64,000 nt of DNA from Streptomyces sp. NBC_00425 (GTDB lineage: Bacteria; Actinomycetota; Actinomycetes; Streptomycetales; Streptomycetaceae), in assembly GCF_036030735.1 (NCBI RefSeq), contig NZ_CP107928.1, positions 4,340,001-4,404,000 on the forward strand. Direction: 5' to 3'. The notes beneath the pieces were generated by a model, which had not been told where the DNA came from, did not search any database, and saw only the letters and a list, made by a program, of their open reading frames with translations. A program made the translations under genes and the position numbers. Position 1 is the stretch's first letter. Each line of letters opens with the position of its first letter. Below, one piece after another: positions 17,319-26,363 of this stretch.

Positions 17319-18634
17319 CGCGCCGTGGCCTCCGCAGCCGCTCGGGCCGCCGCCGGAAGGGCGTCGGCGATTCTCTGGACGGCCGTGTCGTCGTGGGCCG
17401 TGGACACGAACCAGGACTCGAAGGACGACGGCGGCAGATAGACGCCGTTCGCCAGCAACGAGTGGAAGAAGGCGGTGAAGCGGAACGACTCCTGCGCCTT
17501 GGCGTCCTCGTAGTCGCGGACGGGACGGTCCGTGAAGAAGACGGAGAACATGTTGGAGGCGCTCTGCAGCGTGTGCGCGACGCCTTCCTTGGCCAGCGCC
17601 TCCGACACCAGCGTCTGGATCTGCGTGGAGACCTCGTTCACCTTCACGTACGCGGCGTCGTCGAGGAGCCGGAGCTGGGCCAGGCCGGCCGCGGTGGCGA
17701 CCGGGTTCCCGGAGAGCGTGCCGGCCTGGTAGACGGGCCCGGCGGGCGCGAGGTGCGCCATCACGTCGGCACGTCCGCCGAACGCCGCGGCCGGGAAGCC
17801 GCCGCCCATGACCTTGCCGAAGGTCATCAGGTCGGGCGTGACGCCGTCGATCCCGAACCACCCGGCGCGGCTGGTGCGGAAGCCCGTCATCACCTCGTCG
17901 GAGACGAACAGCGCGCCGTTGGCCCGGCAGGCGTCCTTGAGCCCCTGGTTGAACCCGGGCAGCGGCGGCACGACGCCCATGTTCCCCGGCGAGGCCTCGG
18001 TGATCACGCAGGCGATCTCACCGGGGTGCCGGTGGAAGGCCTCCTGCACGGACTCCAGGTCGTTGTACGGCAGGACGATCGTGTCGCCGGCCTGCGCGCC
18101 GGTGACGCCCGGGGTGTCGGGCAGCGCGAAGGTGGCGACCCCGCTGCCCGCCGCCGCGAGGAGCGAGTCGACGTGCCCGTGGTAGCAGCCGGCGAACTTG
18201 ATCACCTTGGTGCGCCGGGTGAAGCCGCGGGCGAGCCGGATGGCCGACATGGTGGCCTCGGTGCCGCTGGACACCAGGCGCACCTGGTCGACGGGCCCGA
18301 CCCGCGCCACGATCTCCTCGGCGAGAGCGACCTCGCCCTCGCCGGGCGTGCCGAAGGAGGTGCCGCGGGTGACGGCCTCCTGCACGGCGGCGATCACCTC
18401 GGGGTGCGAGTGCCCGAGGATCATGGGCCCCCAGGAACAGACCAGGTCGACGTACTCCCGCCCGTCGGCGTCCGTCAGATACGGGCCGGCGCCGGACACC
18501 ATGAACCGCGGCGTGCCGCCCACGGCGCGGAACGCGCGCACCGGCGAGTTCACGCCGCCCGGGGTGACGACGGACGCACGGTCGAACAGCGCCTGCGAGA
18601 CGGGCGCATCGTATGAATAGGGCAGTTCGCTCAT
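17315..18634 (-). CDS. hemL: Glutamate-1-semialdehyde 2,1-aminomutase
   Basis: This 439-residue PLP enzyme converts glutamate-1-semialdehyde to 5-aminolevulinate, the second step of the C5 haem route begun by HemA (encoded at 50.8 kb). The PLP-lysine lies in [14 protein letters not shown] (Lys274), with [26 protein letters not shown] and DEVMTGFR as family signatures. It is the first gene of a seven-gene minus-strand run ending with ccsB, so haem-precursor synthesis and cytochrome c assembly may be co-expressed. The ATG at 18634 gives the standard family length. Confidence 0.97.
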   Translation of the reverse strand: MSELPYSYDAPVSQALFDRASVVTPGGVNSPVRAFRAVGGTPRFMVSGAGPYLTDADGREYVDLVCSWGPMILGHSHPEVIAAVQEAVTRGTSFGTPGEGEVALAEEIVARVGPVDQVRLVSSGTEATMSAIRLARGFTRRTKVIKFAGCYHGHVDSLLAAAGSGVATFALPDTPGVTGAQAGDTIVLPYNDLESVQEAFHRHPGEIACVITEASPGNMGVVPPLPGFNQGLKDACRANGALFVSDEVMTGFRTSRAGWFGIDGVTPDLMTFGKVMGGGFPAAAFGGRADVMAHLAPAGPVYQAGTLSGNPVATAAGLAQLRLLDDAAYVKVNEVSTQIQTLVSEALAKEGVAHTLQSASNMFSVFFTDRPVRDYEDAKAQESFRFTAFFHSLLANGVYLPPSSFESWFVSTAHDDTAVQRIADALPAAARAAAEATAR

Positions 18635-19027
18635 GACCTGCGACTTCTCCGACCTTCTCCGACTTGCTGGACTCCGGTTGCCAGTGACCTCCCAGGGTAG
18701 GCCAGCGACGGCCGGGCCCCATGGGGCGTGCCGTCGCCGGCCGCGACGGCGGCCGCCCGGAGCGGGCCCGTGCGGCGGCCGGGGCCCTCTCCCCGGCCGG
18801 GCCGTGCTGCACGTGGCTCCGCCGGCCGCCTCACCATCTGCGAAACTGAGTCGGAACGGGCCTGACAGACGTAGCTCTCACCGACCGAGTGTCGAGGGGC
18901 TGCGAGTTTCCTGCGGACAGGTGTTTCACCGCACGTTTCGGCGGGCGGCCGTGGGGGAGGTCACTGACACGATGATCGGGTTGCGCGGCGGTGCCGGCGC
19001 GTCCTAGAAAAGCAGTCGGGTGGAGAT
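18635..19027. other. Divergent intergenic region, hemL / hypothetical gene
   Basis: This 393-bp gap separates divergent genes and should hold both promoters. An 8-bp GC hairpin with a 6-nt loop (18777-18798) would lie in the hemL 5' untranslated RNA. No riboswitch, Rex operator or convincing -35/-10 pair is visible to me. Confidence 0.5.
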
Positions 19028-19669
19028 ATGCATCGCGGTGGCGGACTGGGCGAGGGGACTGACGACCTGGGTCCTCGACGTGCCCGGCGGGGAAGGCACC
19101 GGCGCAACGCGGAGGAAAGCGGCGAAGCACGACAGACGCAGGCACAAGGCGCACCGAGTGAGTCCGAGCGGGTCGACCGGCGGGTCGACCAGGTCGATCG
19201 TCTCGAGGCGGGAAGCAGGAATGGTGGTCGGGTGGGGGTGACGTACAAGTACTTCGGCGCGCCGGACGGTGCCACGGCGGCCCGCGTCCCGATCTCGATG
19301 CGCCCCGAGGAGCTCGGCGGCGACGAGCTGGGCATGAACGGCATGTTCACCAAGATCAAGCCGGAGACGATGGCCGCGATGGTCCTGACCGGCATCGAGG
19401 GCGTCCCCCTGAGCAAGGTGCCCCCGCTGGAGCTGGTCGTCCTGCACCCCGACTACGCCGTCGTGAAGCTCCCCATGACCGTCGTGGACCCGCTGCGGGA
19501 CATCGGCGAGGAAGCGGTCGGCGCGGCCGCCTTCATCTGGTCGACGGTCCCGGACCGCGGCGGCCCGCGGGACGCGTTCAACGTGTACCAACTCCTGCAC
19601 GAGTGGCAGGACTTCTCGCACCGGCTGCACGAGGCGGGACACCAGCCGTACTGCCTCGTGTGGCCTTGA
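19028..19669 (+). CDS. Conserved Streptomyces protein of unknown function
   Basis: The 213-residue reading has two parts. Residues 1-70 are polar, Arg/Gly/Glu-rich and low complexity, including ERVDRRVDQVDR. From VTYKYFGAPDG onward there is a compact 140-residue domain with several beta strands (LELVVLHPDYAVVKLPMTVVDP) and a C-terminal QLLHEWQDFSHRLHEAGHQPYC. The ATG at 19028 has GGTGGAG just before it. An in-frame GTG at 19238 would give only the folded domain and could be the true start. No signal peptide, membrane helix or enzyme motif is visible. It is transcribed away from hemL. Confidence 0.7.
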   Translation: MHRGGGLGEGTDDLGPRRARRGRHRRNAEESGEARQTQAQGAPSESERVDRRVDQVDRLEAGSRNGGRVGVTYKYFGAPDGATAARVPISMRPEELGGDELGMNGMFTKIKPETMAAMVLTGIEGVPLSKVPPLELVVLHPDYAVVKLPMTVVDPLRDIGEEAVGAAAFIWSTVPDRGGPRDAFNVYQLLHEWQDFSHRLHEAGHQPYCLVWP

Positions 19670-19830
19670 GCCGGCTCGTCCCGTCAGCGACGGAATCGTC
19701 CCTCTTCGGTCAACTGGCCTTTCCTGTCGGCGTGTTCGGGCGCACGCAATGCGCCGGGCCGACGGTGACGGCGGGCCGGCGCGTGTCAGGATGACGATCC
19801 GACAGTCACTCACGGACGGAGTCCTGCGTC

Positions 19831-20649
19831 ATGTCCTCTGACCTCGGCGGCGACGGCGGTCCCTCTCTGCGGATCGACACGAGCAAGCCGCACCCCGCCC
19901 GGATGTACGACTACTTCCTCGGCGGCAAGGACAACTACGAGGTCGACCAGGCAGCCGCAGAGCAGTTCATCAAGGCGGCGCCCGAGGTCCGGGCGGCCGT
20001 GCGGGCCAACCGGAGCTTCATGCACCGCGCCGTCCGTCACGTCGTCGCGGAGGGCGGCGTCCGGCAGATCCTCGACATCGGCACGGGTCTGCCGACCGAG
20101 CCCAACGTGCACCAGATCGCGCGGGCCGTCGCACCCGGGACGCGCGTCGCCTACGTCGACAACGACCCGATCGTCAGCACCCACTCCATGACCCTCGTGG
20201 ACGACGCCGCCGACACCTCCGTCGTCCTGGCCGACCTGCGCGACCCCCGGGCCGTCCTCGACCACCCCGACGTGCGCCGGGTGATCGACTTCGACCGTCC
20301 GGTGGCCCTGCTGCTGGTGGCCGTCCTGCACTTCGTCACCGAGGCGGAGGACCCGGACGCCGTCGTCGCCGAACTCCGTGACGCGCTGCCCGCCGGCTCG
20401 TACCTGGTGCTGTCCCACGCGACGGGCGACCTCCACGAGGACGGGCGCAAGGACGCGGCCGCCGTCTACAAGGGCGCGACCGCCAGCATGAACCCCCGCG
20501 GCCACTCCCGTGTGCTGGACTTCTTCGGGGACTTCACGCTGCTCGACCCGGGCCTGGTCCTGGTCCCGCAGTGGCGTCCCGACGAGCCTCCCGCGCCGGA
20601 CACCCCGCCCATCGGCATCTACGGCGCGGTGGCCCGCAAGGACGGCTGA
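19831..20649 (+). CDS. SAM-dependent methyltransferase, DUF574 family
   Basis: This 272-residue protein matches the actinobacterial DUF574 (Methyltransf_19) family. ARMYDYFLGGKDNYEVDQAAA near residue 24 is the family hallmark, followed by the SAM-binding loop ILDIGTGLPTEPNVHQIA near residue 85 and the acidic YVDNDPIVSTHS that contacts the ribose. Streptomyces genomes carry many paralogues. Their substrates are largely unknown, though some sit beside developmental regulators. It ends 22 bp from the convergent phosphatase gene, with no obvious hairpin between. Confidence 0.92.
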   Translation: MSSDLGGDGGPSLRIDTSKPHPARMYDYFLGGKDNYEVDQAAAEQFIKAAPEVRAAVRANRSFMHRAVRHVVAEGGVRQILDIGTGLPTEPNVHQIARAVAPGTRVAYVDNDPIVSTHSMTLVDDAADTSVVLADLRDPRAVLDHPDVRRVIDFDRPVALLLVAVLHFVTEAEDPDAVVAELRDALPAGSYLVLSHATGDLHEDGRKDAAAVYKGATASMNPRGHSRVLDFFGDFTLLDPGLVLVPQWRPDEPPAPDTPPIGIYGAVARKDG

Positions 20650-20671
20650 CCGCCCCGGGCGCCCGGCCGGC

Positions 20672-23242
20672 TCAGCTCCAGGCGTCTTCGCCCTCCGGGC
20701 CCTCGATCTCCTGCTCCGCCCAGATCGTCTTGCCCTTGGCGCCCGGACGGGCGCCCCAGCGCCGGGACAGCTGGGCGACCAGGAGCAGGCCCCGGCCGCC
20801 CTCGTCGAAGGTGCGGGCCCGGCGCATGTGGGGCGCCGTGCCACCGGCGTCGCTGACCTCGCAGATGAGGGTGCGGTCATGGATGAGCCGCAGCTGGACG
20901 GGCGGTTCGCCGTGCCGGATCGCGTTGGTGACCAGCTCGCTCACGATCAGCTCGGTGACGAAGGCGGCGTCGGCGAGCCCCCAGTCCGCCAGCCGTCCGA
21001 CCGCCTTCTTCCGGGCGTCGGCGACCGCGGCCGGGTCGGCGTCCACGTTCCAGGTCGCGACGCGGGAGGCGTCCAGCACCCGGGTGCGGGCGAGGAGCAG
21101 CGCCACGTCGTCGGCGGGCGTCCGGGGCAGCAGGCTGTCGAGGACCGCGTCGCACATGACGTCCAGGGAGGCCGCCGGGGCGGTCAGGGACCGGCACAGG
21201 CGGGCGGTGCCGTCGTCGACGTCGCTGTCGCGGGAGCGGGACGCGATGAGGCCGTCGGTGTAGAGGGCGAGCAGGCTGCCTTCGGGCAGCTCCGTCTCGA
21301 GCGCCTCGAACGGCAGTCCGCCCAGACCCAGCGGAGGCCCCGCGGGGAGCGGCAGCAGTTCCACCACGCCGTCCGGGCGCGCCACGGCGGGCAGCGGGTG
21401 CCCGGCCCTGGCCAGGCTGCAGCGGCGCGTCACGGGGTCGTACACGGCGTACAGGCAGGTCGCCCCGACGTCGCCCGTGATCCCCTCGTCGCCGAGCGTG
21501 TCGGCCTCGGTGGCCAGCCTGCCCACCAGGTCGTCGAGGTGGGTGAGCAGTTCGCCGGGCGGCAGGTCGATGTCGGCGAGGGTGCGCACGGCCGTGCGCA
21601 GCCGCCCCATGGTCGCCGAGGCGTGGATGCCGTGCCCCACGACGTCGCCGACGACGAGCGCGACCCGGGCGCCGGACAGCGGGATCACGTCGAACCAGTC
21701 GCCGCCCACCCCCGCCCGCGCGTCGGCCGGCAGATAGCGGGAGGCGACCTCCATCGCGGACTGCTCGGGCAGCCGCTGCGGCAGCAGGCTGCGCTGCAGG
21801 GTGACGGCCGTCCTGCGCTCGCGGGTGTAGCGCCAGGCGTTGTCGATGCAGACCGCCGCCTTGGCCGCCAGTTCCTCGGCCAGCACCACGTCGTCGTGCT
21901 GGAACGGTTCCGGACGCCGGTGCCGGACGAGGACGGCGACGCCCAGCGCGACGCCGCGCGCCGACAGGGGGACGGCGATCACCGAGTGGAGTCCGAAGTC
22001 CCGGATGCGGGCCATGCGCACCGGGTCGCCGGCGACCCAGGCGGGGATGGCGGCCTCGGTCACCTGACGGCGAACGGCCCGTCCCGTGCGCAGGCACTGG
22101 GCCGGCGGCGAACTCTCCGGGTACACGTCGACGTCACCCGGCCGGAGGACGGCTTCGGGGGCGCCGGCCAGCACGGACCGGTGGGCGACCCGGCGCAGCG
22201 GCAGGGGGCCGCCGGCCGTGGTCTCCTCCTGCCCCGCCTCGAACGACATCAGCAGGTCGACGCTGACGAAGTCGGCCAGGCCCGGCACCGCCACCTCGGC
22301 CAGCTCCTGGGCGGTCCGGGTCACGTCGAGAGTGCTGCCGATCCGGGTGCTGGCCTCGGCGATCAGCTGGAGGCGCTGGCGGGCCCGGTGCTGCTCCGTC
22401 ATGTCGTGCCCGGTGGAGGCCACGCCCAGGACCCGGCCGTCCGCGTCCTGCACCCGGTAGAGATCGACCGCCCAGGCGTGCTGCCGGCTCTCGCCGGGGG
22501 CCCGCGCGACGTTCTCCACGTGCCGCGGCTCGCCGGTCTCCAGCGTCCGTCGCATCAGCCGCTCGACGTCCCGCGCCGACGTCGTGGACAAAACGTCGGT
22601 GAGCCGCAGGCCGCGCAGGTACTCCTCGTCCAGGCCGAGCGCGCGCTGTGCGGTCTGGTTGGACCGGCAGAAGCGCAGGTCCGTGTCGTGCACCGAGGTC
22701 GCGCAGCAGGGCGACTCGAGGAACCCCCACCGCAGGAGCGCGTCCTCGTCGGCCCGGGGGCGGGGCGGTGATCCCGGCACCGCGCAGACCAGCAGCCAGT
22801 CCCGGACGCCGTCGTCCCCGGTCCGGTGATGGGCGACGACCCTGGCCTCCACCAGACGACCGTCCCGGCGCCGCAGGACGAGCGCCCCGTGCCACCGCGC
22901 CCGCCCCGCGAGGGGCAGCCCGGCGGGAGGCTGGTCGGTGAGGGGCAGGCCTGTGGGCGGCAGTCCGGCGGCAGCCGACCCCCCGGACACCGAGCCGGCT
23001 GGGCGCGGGTCGCCGAACGGAGGCGGATCGCCGGGCGGGGGCGGGTCGCCGGGCGGGGGCGGGGGGTCCGGTGAGGTCGGGGCGGGAGCGAGCAGGGTGG
23101 TGGCCGGGCGGCCGACGATCTGCTCCGCCGTGTAGCCCAGCAGTCGTGCGGCGCCCGTGTTCCAGCCGGTGACGGCGCCCTGTTCGTCGACGGTGACCCG
23201 CGCGGTGAGCGCCTCGCCGACAGCCTCCGATGCCTCGCTCAT
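20672..23242 (-). CDS. PAS-PAS-GAF-SpoIIE phosphatase with C-terminal HATPase domain
   Basis: The 856-residue protein combines sensory and output domains. A PAS domain spans about residues 10-150, interrupted by a Pro/Gly repeat. A second PAS covers about 165-290, a GAF about 295-460 and a SpoIIE/RsbU PP2C-type phosphatase about 480-700 (VGGDWFDVIPLSGARVALVVGDVVGHG holds metal-binding Asp). A GHKL/RsbW-like ATPase covers about 720-850 (SELVTNAIRHGEPP). Such proteins can dephosphorylate anti-anti-sigma factors and, through the ATPase domain, rephosphorylate or bind partners. No membrane helix is visible. The partner is not encoded next to it. Confidence 0.9.
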   Translation of the reverse strand: MSEASEAVGEALTARVTVDEQGAVTGWNTGAARLLGYTAEQIVGRPATTLLAPAPTSPDPPPPPGDPPPPGDPPPFGDPRPAGSVSGGSAAAGLPPTGLPLTDQPPAGLPLAGRARWHGALVLRRRDGRLVEARVVAHHRTGDDGVRDWLLVCAVPGSPPRPRADEDALLRWGFLESPCCATSVHDTDLRFCRSNQTAQRALGLDEEYLRGLRLTDVLSTTSARDVERLMRRTLETGEPRHVENVARAPGESRQHAWAVDLYRVQDADGRVLGVASTGHDMTEQHRARQRLQLIAEASTRIGSTLDVTRTAQELAEVAVPGLADFVSVDLLMSFEAGQEETTAGGPLPLRRVAHRSVLAGAPEAVLRPGDVDVYPESSPPAQCLRTGRAVRRQVTEAAIPAWVAGDPVRMARIRDFGLHSVIAVPLSARGVALGVAVLVRHRRPEPFQHDDVVLAEELAAKAAVCIDNAWRYTRERRTAVTLQRSLLPQRLPEQSAMEVASRYLPADARAGVGGDWFDVIPLSGARVALVVGDVVGHGIHASATMGRLRTAVRTLADIDLPPGELLTHLDDLVGRLATEADTLGDEGITGDVGATCLYAVYDPVTRRCSLARAGHPLPAVARPDGVVELLPLPAGPPLGLGGLPFEALETELPEGSLLALYTDGLIASRSRDSDVDDGTARLCRSLTAPAASLDVMCDAVLDSLLPRTPADDVALLLARTRVLDASRVATWNVDADPAAVADARKKAVGRLADWGLADAAFVTELIVSELVTNAIRHGEPPVQLRLIHDRTLICEVSDAGGTAPHMRRARTFDEGGRGLLLVAQLSRRWGARPGAKGKTIWAEQEIEGPEGEDAWS

Positions 23243-23333
23243 CTCACTCTCCCGCAGAACGCGTAACCCGTATCATTCCCGGCAAATCAACGCATACACG
23301 GAATCACTCGTATTTCCATGAGACGTCCGTCGC

Positions 23334-24812
23334 TCACGCCCCGTCCGGCGCTCCTTCCGCGCCTCGCCCCTCCGGCGGGCCGCCGCCCACGGTGAAGCCG
23401 ATCACCGAGCCGCCGCCCGCGCGCCGCGCGGCGAACGGCGCGCCGCCGTGGGCCAGCGCCACCTCGCGCACGATGGACAGACCGAGGCCGGATCCGGGCC
23501 GGGAGCGGGCCTCGGCGGCGCGATAGAAGCGGTCGAAGACGCGTGTCAGGTCGGCCTCGGCGATGCCGGGCCCGCGGTCGAGGACCTCGACGCGGACGAC
23601 GCCCGGCCGGGCGGGTCCGGTGACGGCGATCTCGACGGGCGCACGGCCGTCCCGGTCGAACTTGGTGGCGTTCTCCACGAGGTTCGACACCGCCCGCTGG
23701 AGCATGCCCGGCCGCCCGTAGGAGCTGGTGTCGCCGGACGCCCGGAGCAGGATCTGCCGTCCGGTGCGGCGTCGGGCGAGGGCCGCCACCTCCTCGGCGA
23801 GGTCGGCGAGGTCCAGCCTGCGCGGCGGCTCGGCGTCGGACTGGCCGGCCGCGAGGTCGACGAGTTCGTTGACCAGGTCGGTCAGCTCCCGGGCCTCCTG
23901 GCCGAGGTCCGCCACCAGCTCGTCGCGGATGTCCGGCGGCAGCTCGTCGATGCGGCGCAGCAGGGAGATGTTGGTCCGCAACGACGTCAGCGGCGTGCGC
24001 AGCTCGTGGCCCGCGTCCTGGACGAGCCTGCGCTGGTCCTCCTCCGACTGGGCGAGCCGGCCCAGCATGCGGTCGAACGCGCGGCCCAGCCGCCCCACCT
24101 CGTCGTGGCCGGTGACGGGCACCTGCACGCCGAGCCGCCGGGTGCGGGCGACGTTCTCGGCGGCGGTGGTGAGGATCACCAGGCGGTGGGTGATGCGCCG
24201 GGCCAGCCACCAGCCGAACAGCCCCGCGGCGGTCACGACCGCGGTCATCAGGATCAGCGTGCGCTGCTGGAGCGCCCGCAGCAGGTCCTCGGTGTCGCTG
24301 AACTCCTGCGCCACCTGGACCGCGCCCCGCCCGCCGCCGAGCGAGACGGTCGCGATGCGGTACACGTCGCTGCCGACGTCGACGTCCTTGTGCTCGGCCA
24401 TCTGCCCGGCGTCGGCGGCGCCCGCCACCGTGCGGTCGGCGGCCGCCACCGGCAGCCCGGGGGTACCGCCGTCCACGACCCTCCCGTCCGGGCCGAGCAC
24501 CTGCACGTCCGTGCGGGCCGGCCGCACGATGTCGTGCCCGGGCTCGGCCGAGGAGAAGTCCTCCGGCGCCATCCGCTGGTCGCGCACCTCGTCCCGCAGG
24601 TCCTGCACCACCTCGTCGAACACGGACTCCTGGTCGACCCGGACCAGCCGGGCGGCAGCCGAGTAGGACAGGACGCCGACGAGGACGGTGACGGCGGCGG
24701 TCACGGCGGCGAAGGACACCGCGAAGGTGGTGCGCAGCGACACCAGCTTCGGCCGCGGCCGGGACAGGAACGGGGGCAGCAGCCGGCGCAGCACGGGGCG
24801 CTGACGGCTCAC
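23334..24812 (-). CDS. Two-component sensor histidine kinase, MprB-like
   Basis: This 492-residue kinase has membrane helices near residues 30-50 and 190-207 flanking an extracytoplasmic sensor of about 130 residues, then HAMP, HisKA and HATPase_c domains. The H-box is QDAGHELRTPLTSLRTN, the N-box NLVENATKF, and the G-boxes DRGPGIAEADL and GSGLGLSIVREV. The layout resembles mycobacterial MprB, which senses envelope stress, but the ligand here is unknown. It starts 12 bp after the stop of its response regulator and was probably co-transcribed with it. Confidence 0.93.
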   Translation of the reverse strand: MSRQRPVLRRLLPPFLSRPRPKLVSLRTTFAVSFAAVTAAVTVLVGVLSYSAAARLVRVDQESVFDEVVQDLRDEVRDQRMAPEDFSSAEPGHDIVRPARTDVQVLGPDGRVVDGGTPGLPVAAADRTVAGAADAGQMAEHKDVDVGSDVYRIATVSLGGGRGAVQVAQEFSDTEDLLRALQQRTLILMTAVVTAAGLFGWWLARRITHRLVILTTAAENVARTRRLGVQVPVTGHDEVGRLGRAFDRMLGRLAQSEEDQRRLVQDAGHELRTPLTSLRTNISLLRRIDELPPDIRDELVADLGQEARELTDLVNELVDLAAGQSDAEPPRRLDLADLAEEVAALARRRTGRQILLRASGDTSSYGRPGMLQRAVSNLVENATKFDRDGRAPVEIAVTGPARPGVVRVEVLDRGPGIAEADLTRVFDRFYRAAEARSRPGSGLGLSIVREVALAHGGAPFAARRAGGGSVIGFTVGGGPPEGRGAEGAPDGA

Positions 24813-24824
24813 CCGCGTAACCCC

Positions 24825-25538
24825 TCAGTCCTCGCGCAGCACGTAACCCACGCCGCGCACGGTGTGGATCAGCTGCGGGGCGCCCGGCTGGTCGAGCTTG
24901 CGGCGCAGGTAGCCGACGTAGACGGCGAGGTTCTTGGAACCGGGCCCGAAGTCGTAGCCCCAGATGCGGTCGTAGATCGTGGAGTGGTCCAGGACGATCC
25001 CGGCGTTGCGCACCAGCAGCTCCAGCAGCTCGAACTCGGTGCGGGTGAGCTCCAGCTCCCGTTCGCCCCGCCAGGCCCGCCGTGCCTGCGGGTCCATGCG
25101 CAGCCCGGCCGCCTCCACGTGCCGCTCGGGCGTCGGCCTGGGGACGTCGGGGACGGGCGCGACGGCGTCGGCGCCGGTCCGGCGCAGCAGCGCCCGCAGC
25201 CGGGCGAAGACCTCCTCGACGTCGAACGGCTTGACGACGTAGTCGTCGGCGCCCGCGTCCAGTCCGGCGATCCGGTCGGCGGTCTCCACCAGCGCGGTCA
25301 GCATCAGCACGGGGGTGCGGTCGCCCTCGGCGCGCAGCACCCGGCAGACCTGGAGCCCGTCGATCCCGGGCATCATCACGTCGAGGACGAGCACGTCCGG
25401 CGGGTTCCTGTGAGCGTGCGCCAGCGCCTCGACTCCGTCGGCGACCGCGGTGACCCGGTAGCCCTCCAGGGCCAGGGCGCGTTCCAGGGCGTTGCGGATG
25501 GCACGGTCGTCTTCGGCGAGCAGCACGGTGGGAGGCAC
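24825..25538 (-). CDS. OmpR/PhoB-type response regulator, MprA-like
   Basis: This 237-residue regulator has a receiver domain with the acidic pocket (LAEDD), phospho-acceptor Asp in VLVLDVMMPGIDG, conserved Thr in LMLTAL and Lys in VVKPFD. A winged-helix Trans_reg_C domain follows, with ELTRTEFELLELLVRNAG and VGYLRRKLDQPG. The GTG at 25538 was chosen because PTVLLAEDDRAIRN follows at once, as in relatives; an upstream start at 25658 would add a basic leader with no counterpart. Its Shine-Dalgarno is weak. It is transcribed first, ahead of the kinase gene. Confidence 0.9.
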   Translation of the reverse strand: MPPTVLLAEDDRAIRNALERALALEGYRVTAVADGVEALAHAHRNPPDVLVLDVMMPGIDGLQVCRVLRAEGDRTPVLMLTALVETADRIAGLDAGADDYVVKPFDVEEVFARLRALLRRTGADAVAPVPDVPRPTPERHVEAAGLRMDPQARRAWRGERELELTRTEFELLELLVRNAGIVLDHSTIYDRIWGYDFGPGSKNLAVYVGYLRRKLDQPGAPQLIHTVRGVGYVLRED

Positions 25539-25706
25539 CCGCCCAGTCTGCCAAGGCCTGCGGCGGTTGGGCCGGGGGGACGGTCGTACAGTCACCCTTC
25601 TTACTCGGCTCTCACCGTCCGGGTGGGCGTACGCGGGGGCCGACGCCACCGGACACACGCTTCGGCCTGAACGGCCTCGTCCTCGGTCCTCCTGAGGGGG
25701 TGCCCC

Positions 25707-25731
25707 CGGACGGGCCGGATCTGCCCGTCCG
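25707..25731 (-). terminator. Hairpin downstream of the flavin reductase gene
   Basis: A 9-bp perfect stem, CGGACGGGC with its complement and a 7-nt loop, lies 20 bp beyond the FMN reductase stop. It probably terminates the two-gene flavin operon and shields the response-regulator promoter. Confidence 0.6.
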
Positions 25732-25751
25732 AGGGCTCGGAGGGTCGGCGG

Positions 25752-26363
25752 TCACCGGGCGGCCAGCGCCGCCAGCTGCTCGGCGAAGGGCACCACGGTG
25801 AACCCGGCCTCCTGGCCGGCCTTCGCCGGCTGCGGAGCCGGCGAGGGCGCGGACAGGCCTGTCATCAGCGCGGTCAGCTCGCCCGCGGCGCGCTCGATCC
25901 GCTCCGGCAGGCCCTGCGCGCCCCAGTCCTCCGAGGCCGCGTAGACGGCGGTCGGGACGACGACGGCGTGCAGGTAGGAGAAGAGCGGGCGCAGCGCGTG
26001 CTCCAGCACCAGCGAGTGGCGCGCTGAGCCGCCCGTGGCGGCGATGAGCACCGGCTTGCCGGCCACCGCGTCCGGGTCGAGCACGTCGAAGAAGGACTTG
26101 AACAGGCCGCTGTAGGACGCGGAGAACACCGGGGTGACGACGATCAGTCCGTCCGCCGCCGCCACCGCCTCCTGCGCGGCCGCCAGCCGCCGCCCGGGGA
26201 AGCCGTTGGTGAAGTGGTGGGCGATCTCGACGGCCAGGTCGCGCAGCTCCACGACCTCGACGTCGACGGACGCGTGCCGCCCCACCGCCCCGGTGAGCCG
26301 GTCGGCCAGCAGCCGGGTGGACGACGGGACGCTCAGCCCCGCCGAGAGCACGACGAGCTTCAT
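25752..26363 (-). CDS. NADPH-dependent FMN reductase (CE1759-type)
   Basis: This 203-residue flavodoxin-like protein begins MKLVVLSAGLSVPSSTRLLADRL, where SxPSSTR binds FMN phosphate. It carries LIVVTPVFSASYSGLFKSFFDVL and LIAATGGSARHS, typical of NADPH-dependent FMN reductases. It overlaps the preceding monooxygenase-like gene by 4 nt (ATGA). The pair corresponds to the CE1758/CE1759 families, in which the reductase is thought to supply reduced flavin to the partner. The substrate is unknown. Confidence 0.9.
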   Translation of the reverse strand: MKLVVLSAGLSVPSSTRLLADRLTGAVGRHASVDVEVVELRDLAVEIAHHFTNGFPGRRLAAAQEAVAAADGLIVVTPVFSASYSGLFKSFFDVLDPDAVAGKPVLIAATGGSARHSLVLEHALRPLFSYLHAVVVPTAVYAASEDWGAQGLPERIERAAGELTALMTGLSAPSPAPQPAKAGQEAGFTVVPFAEQLAALAAR

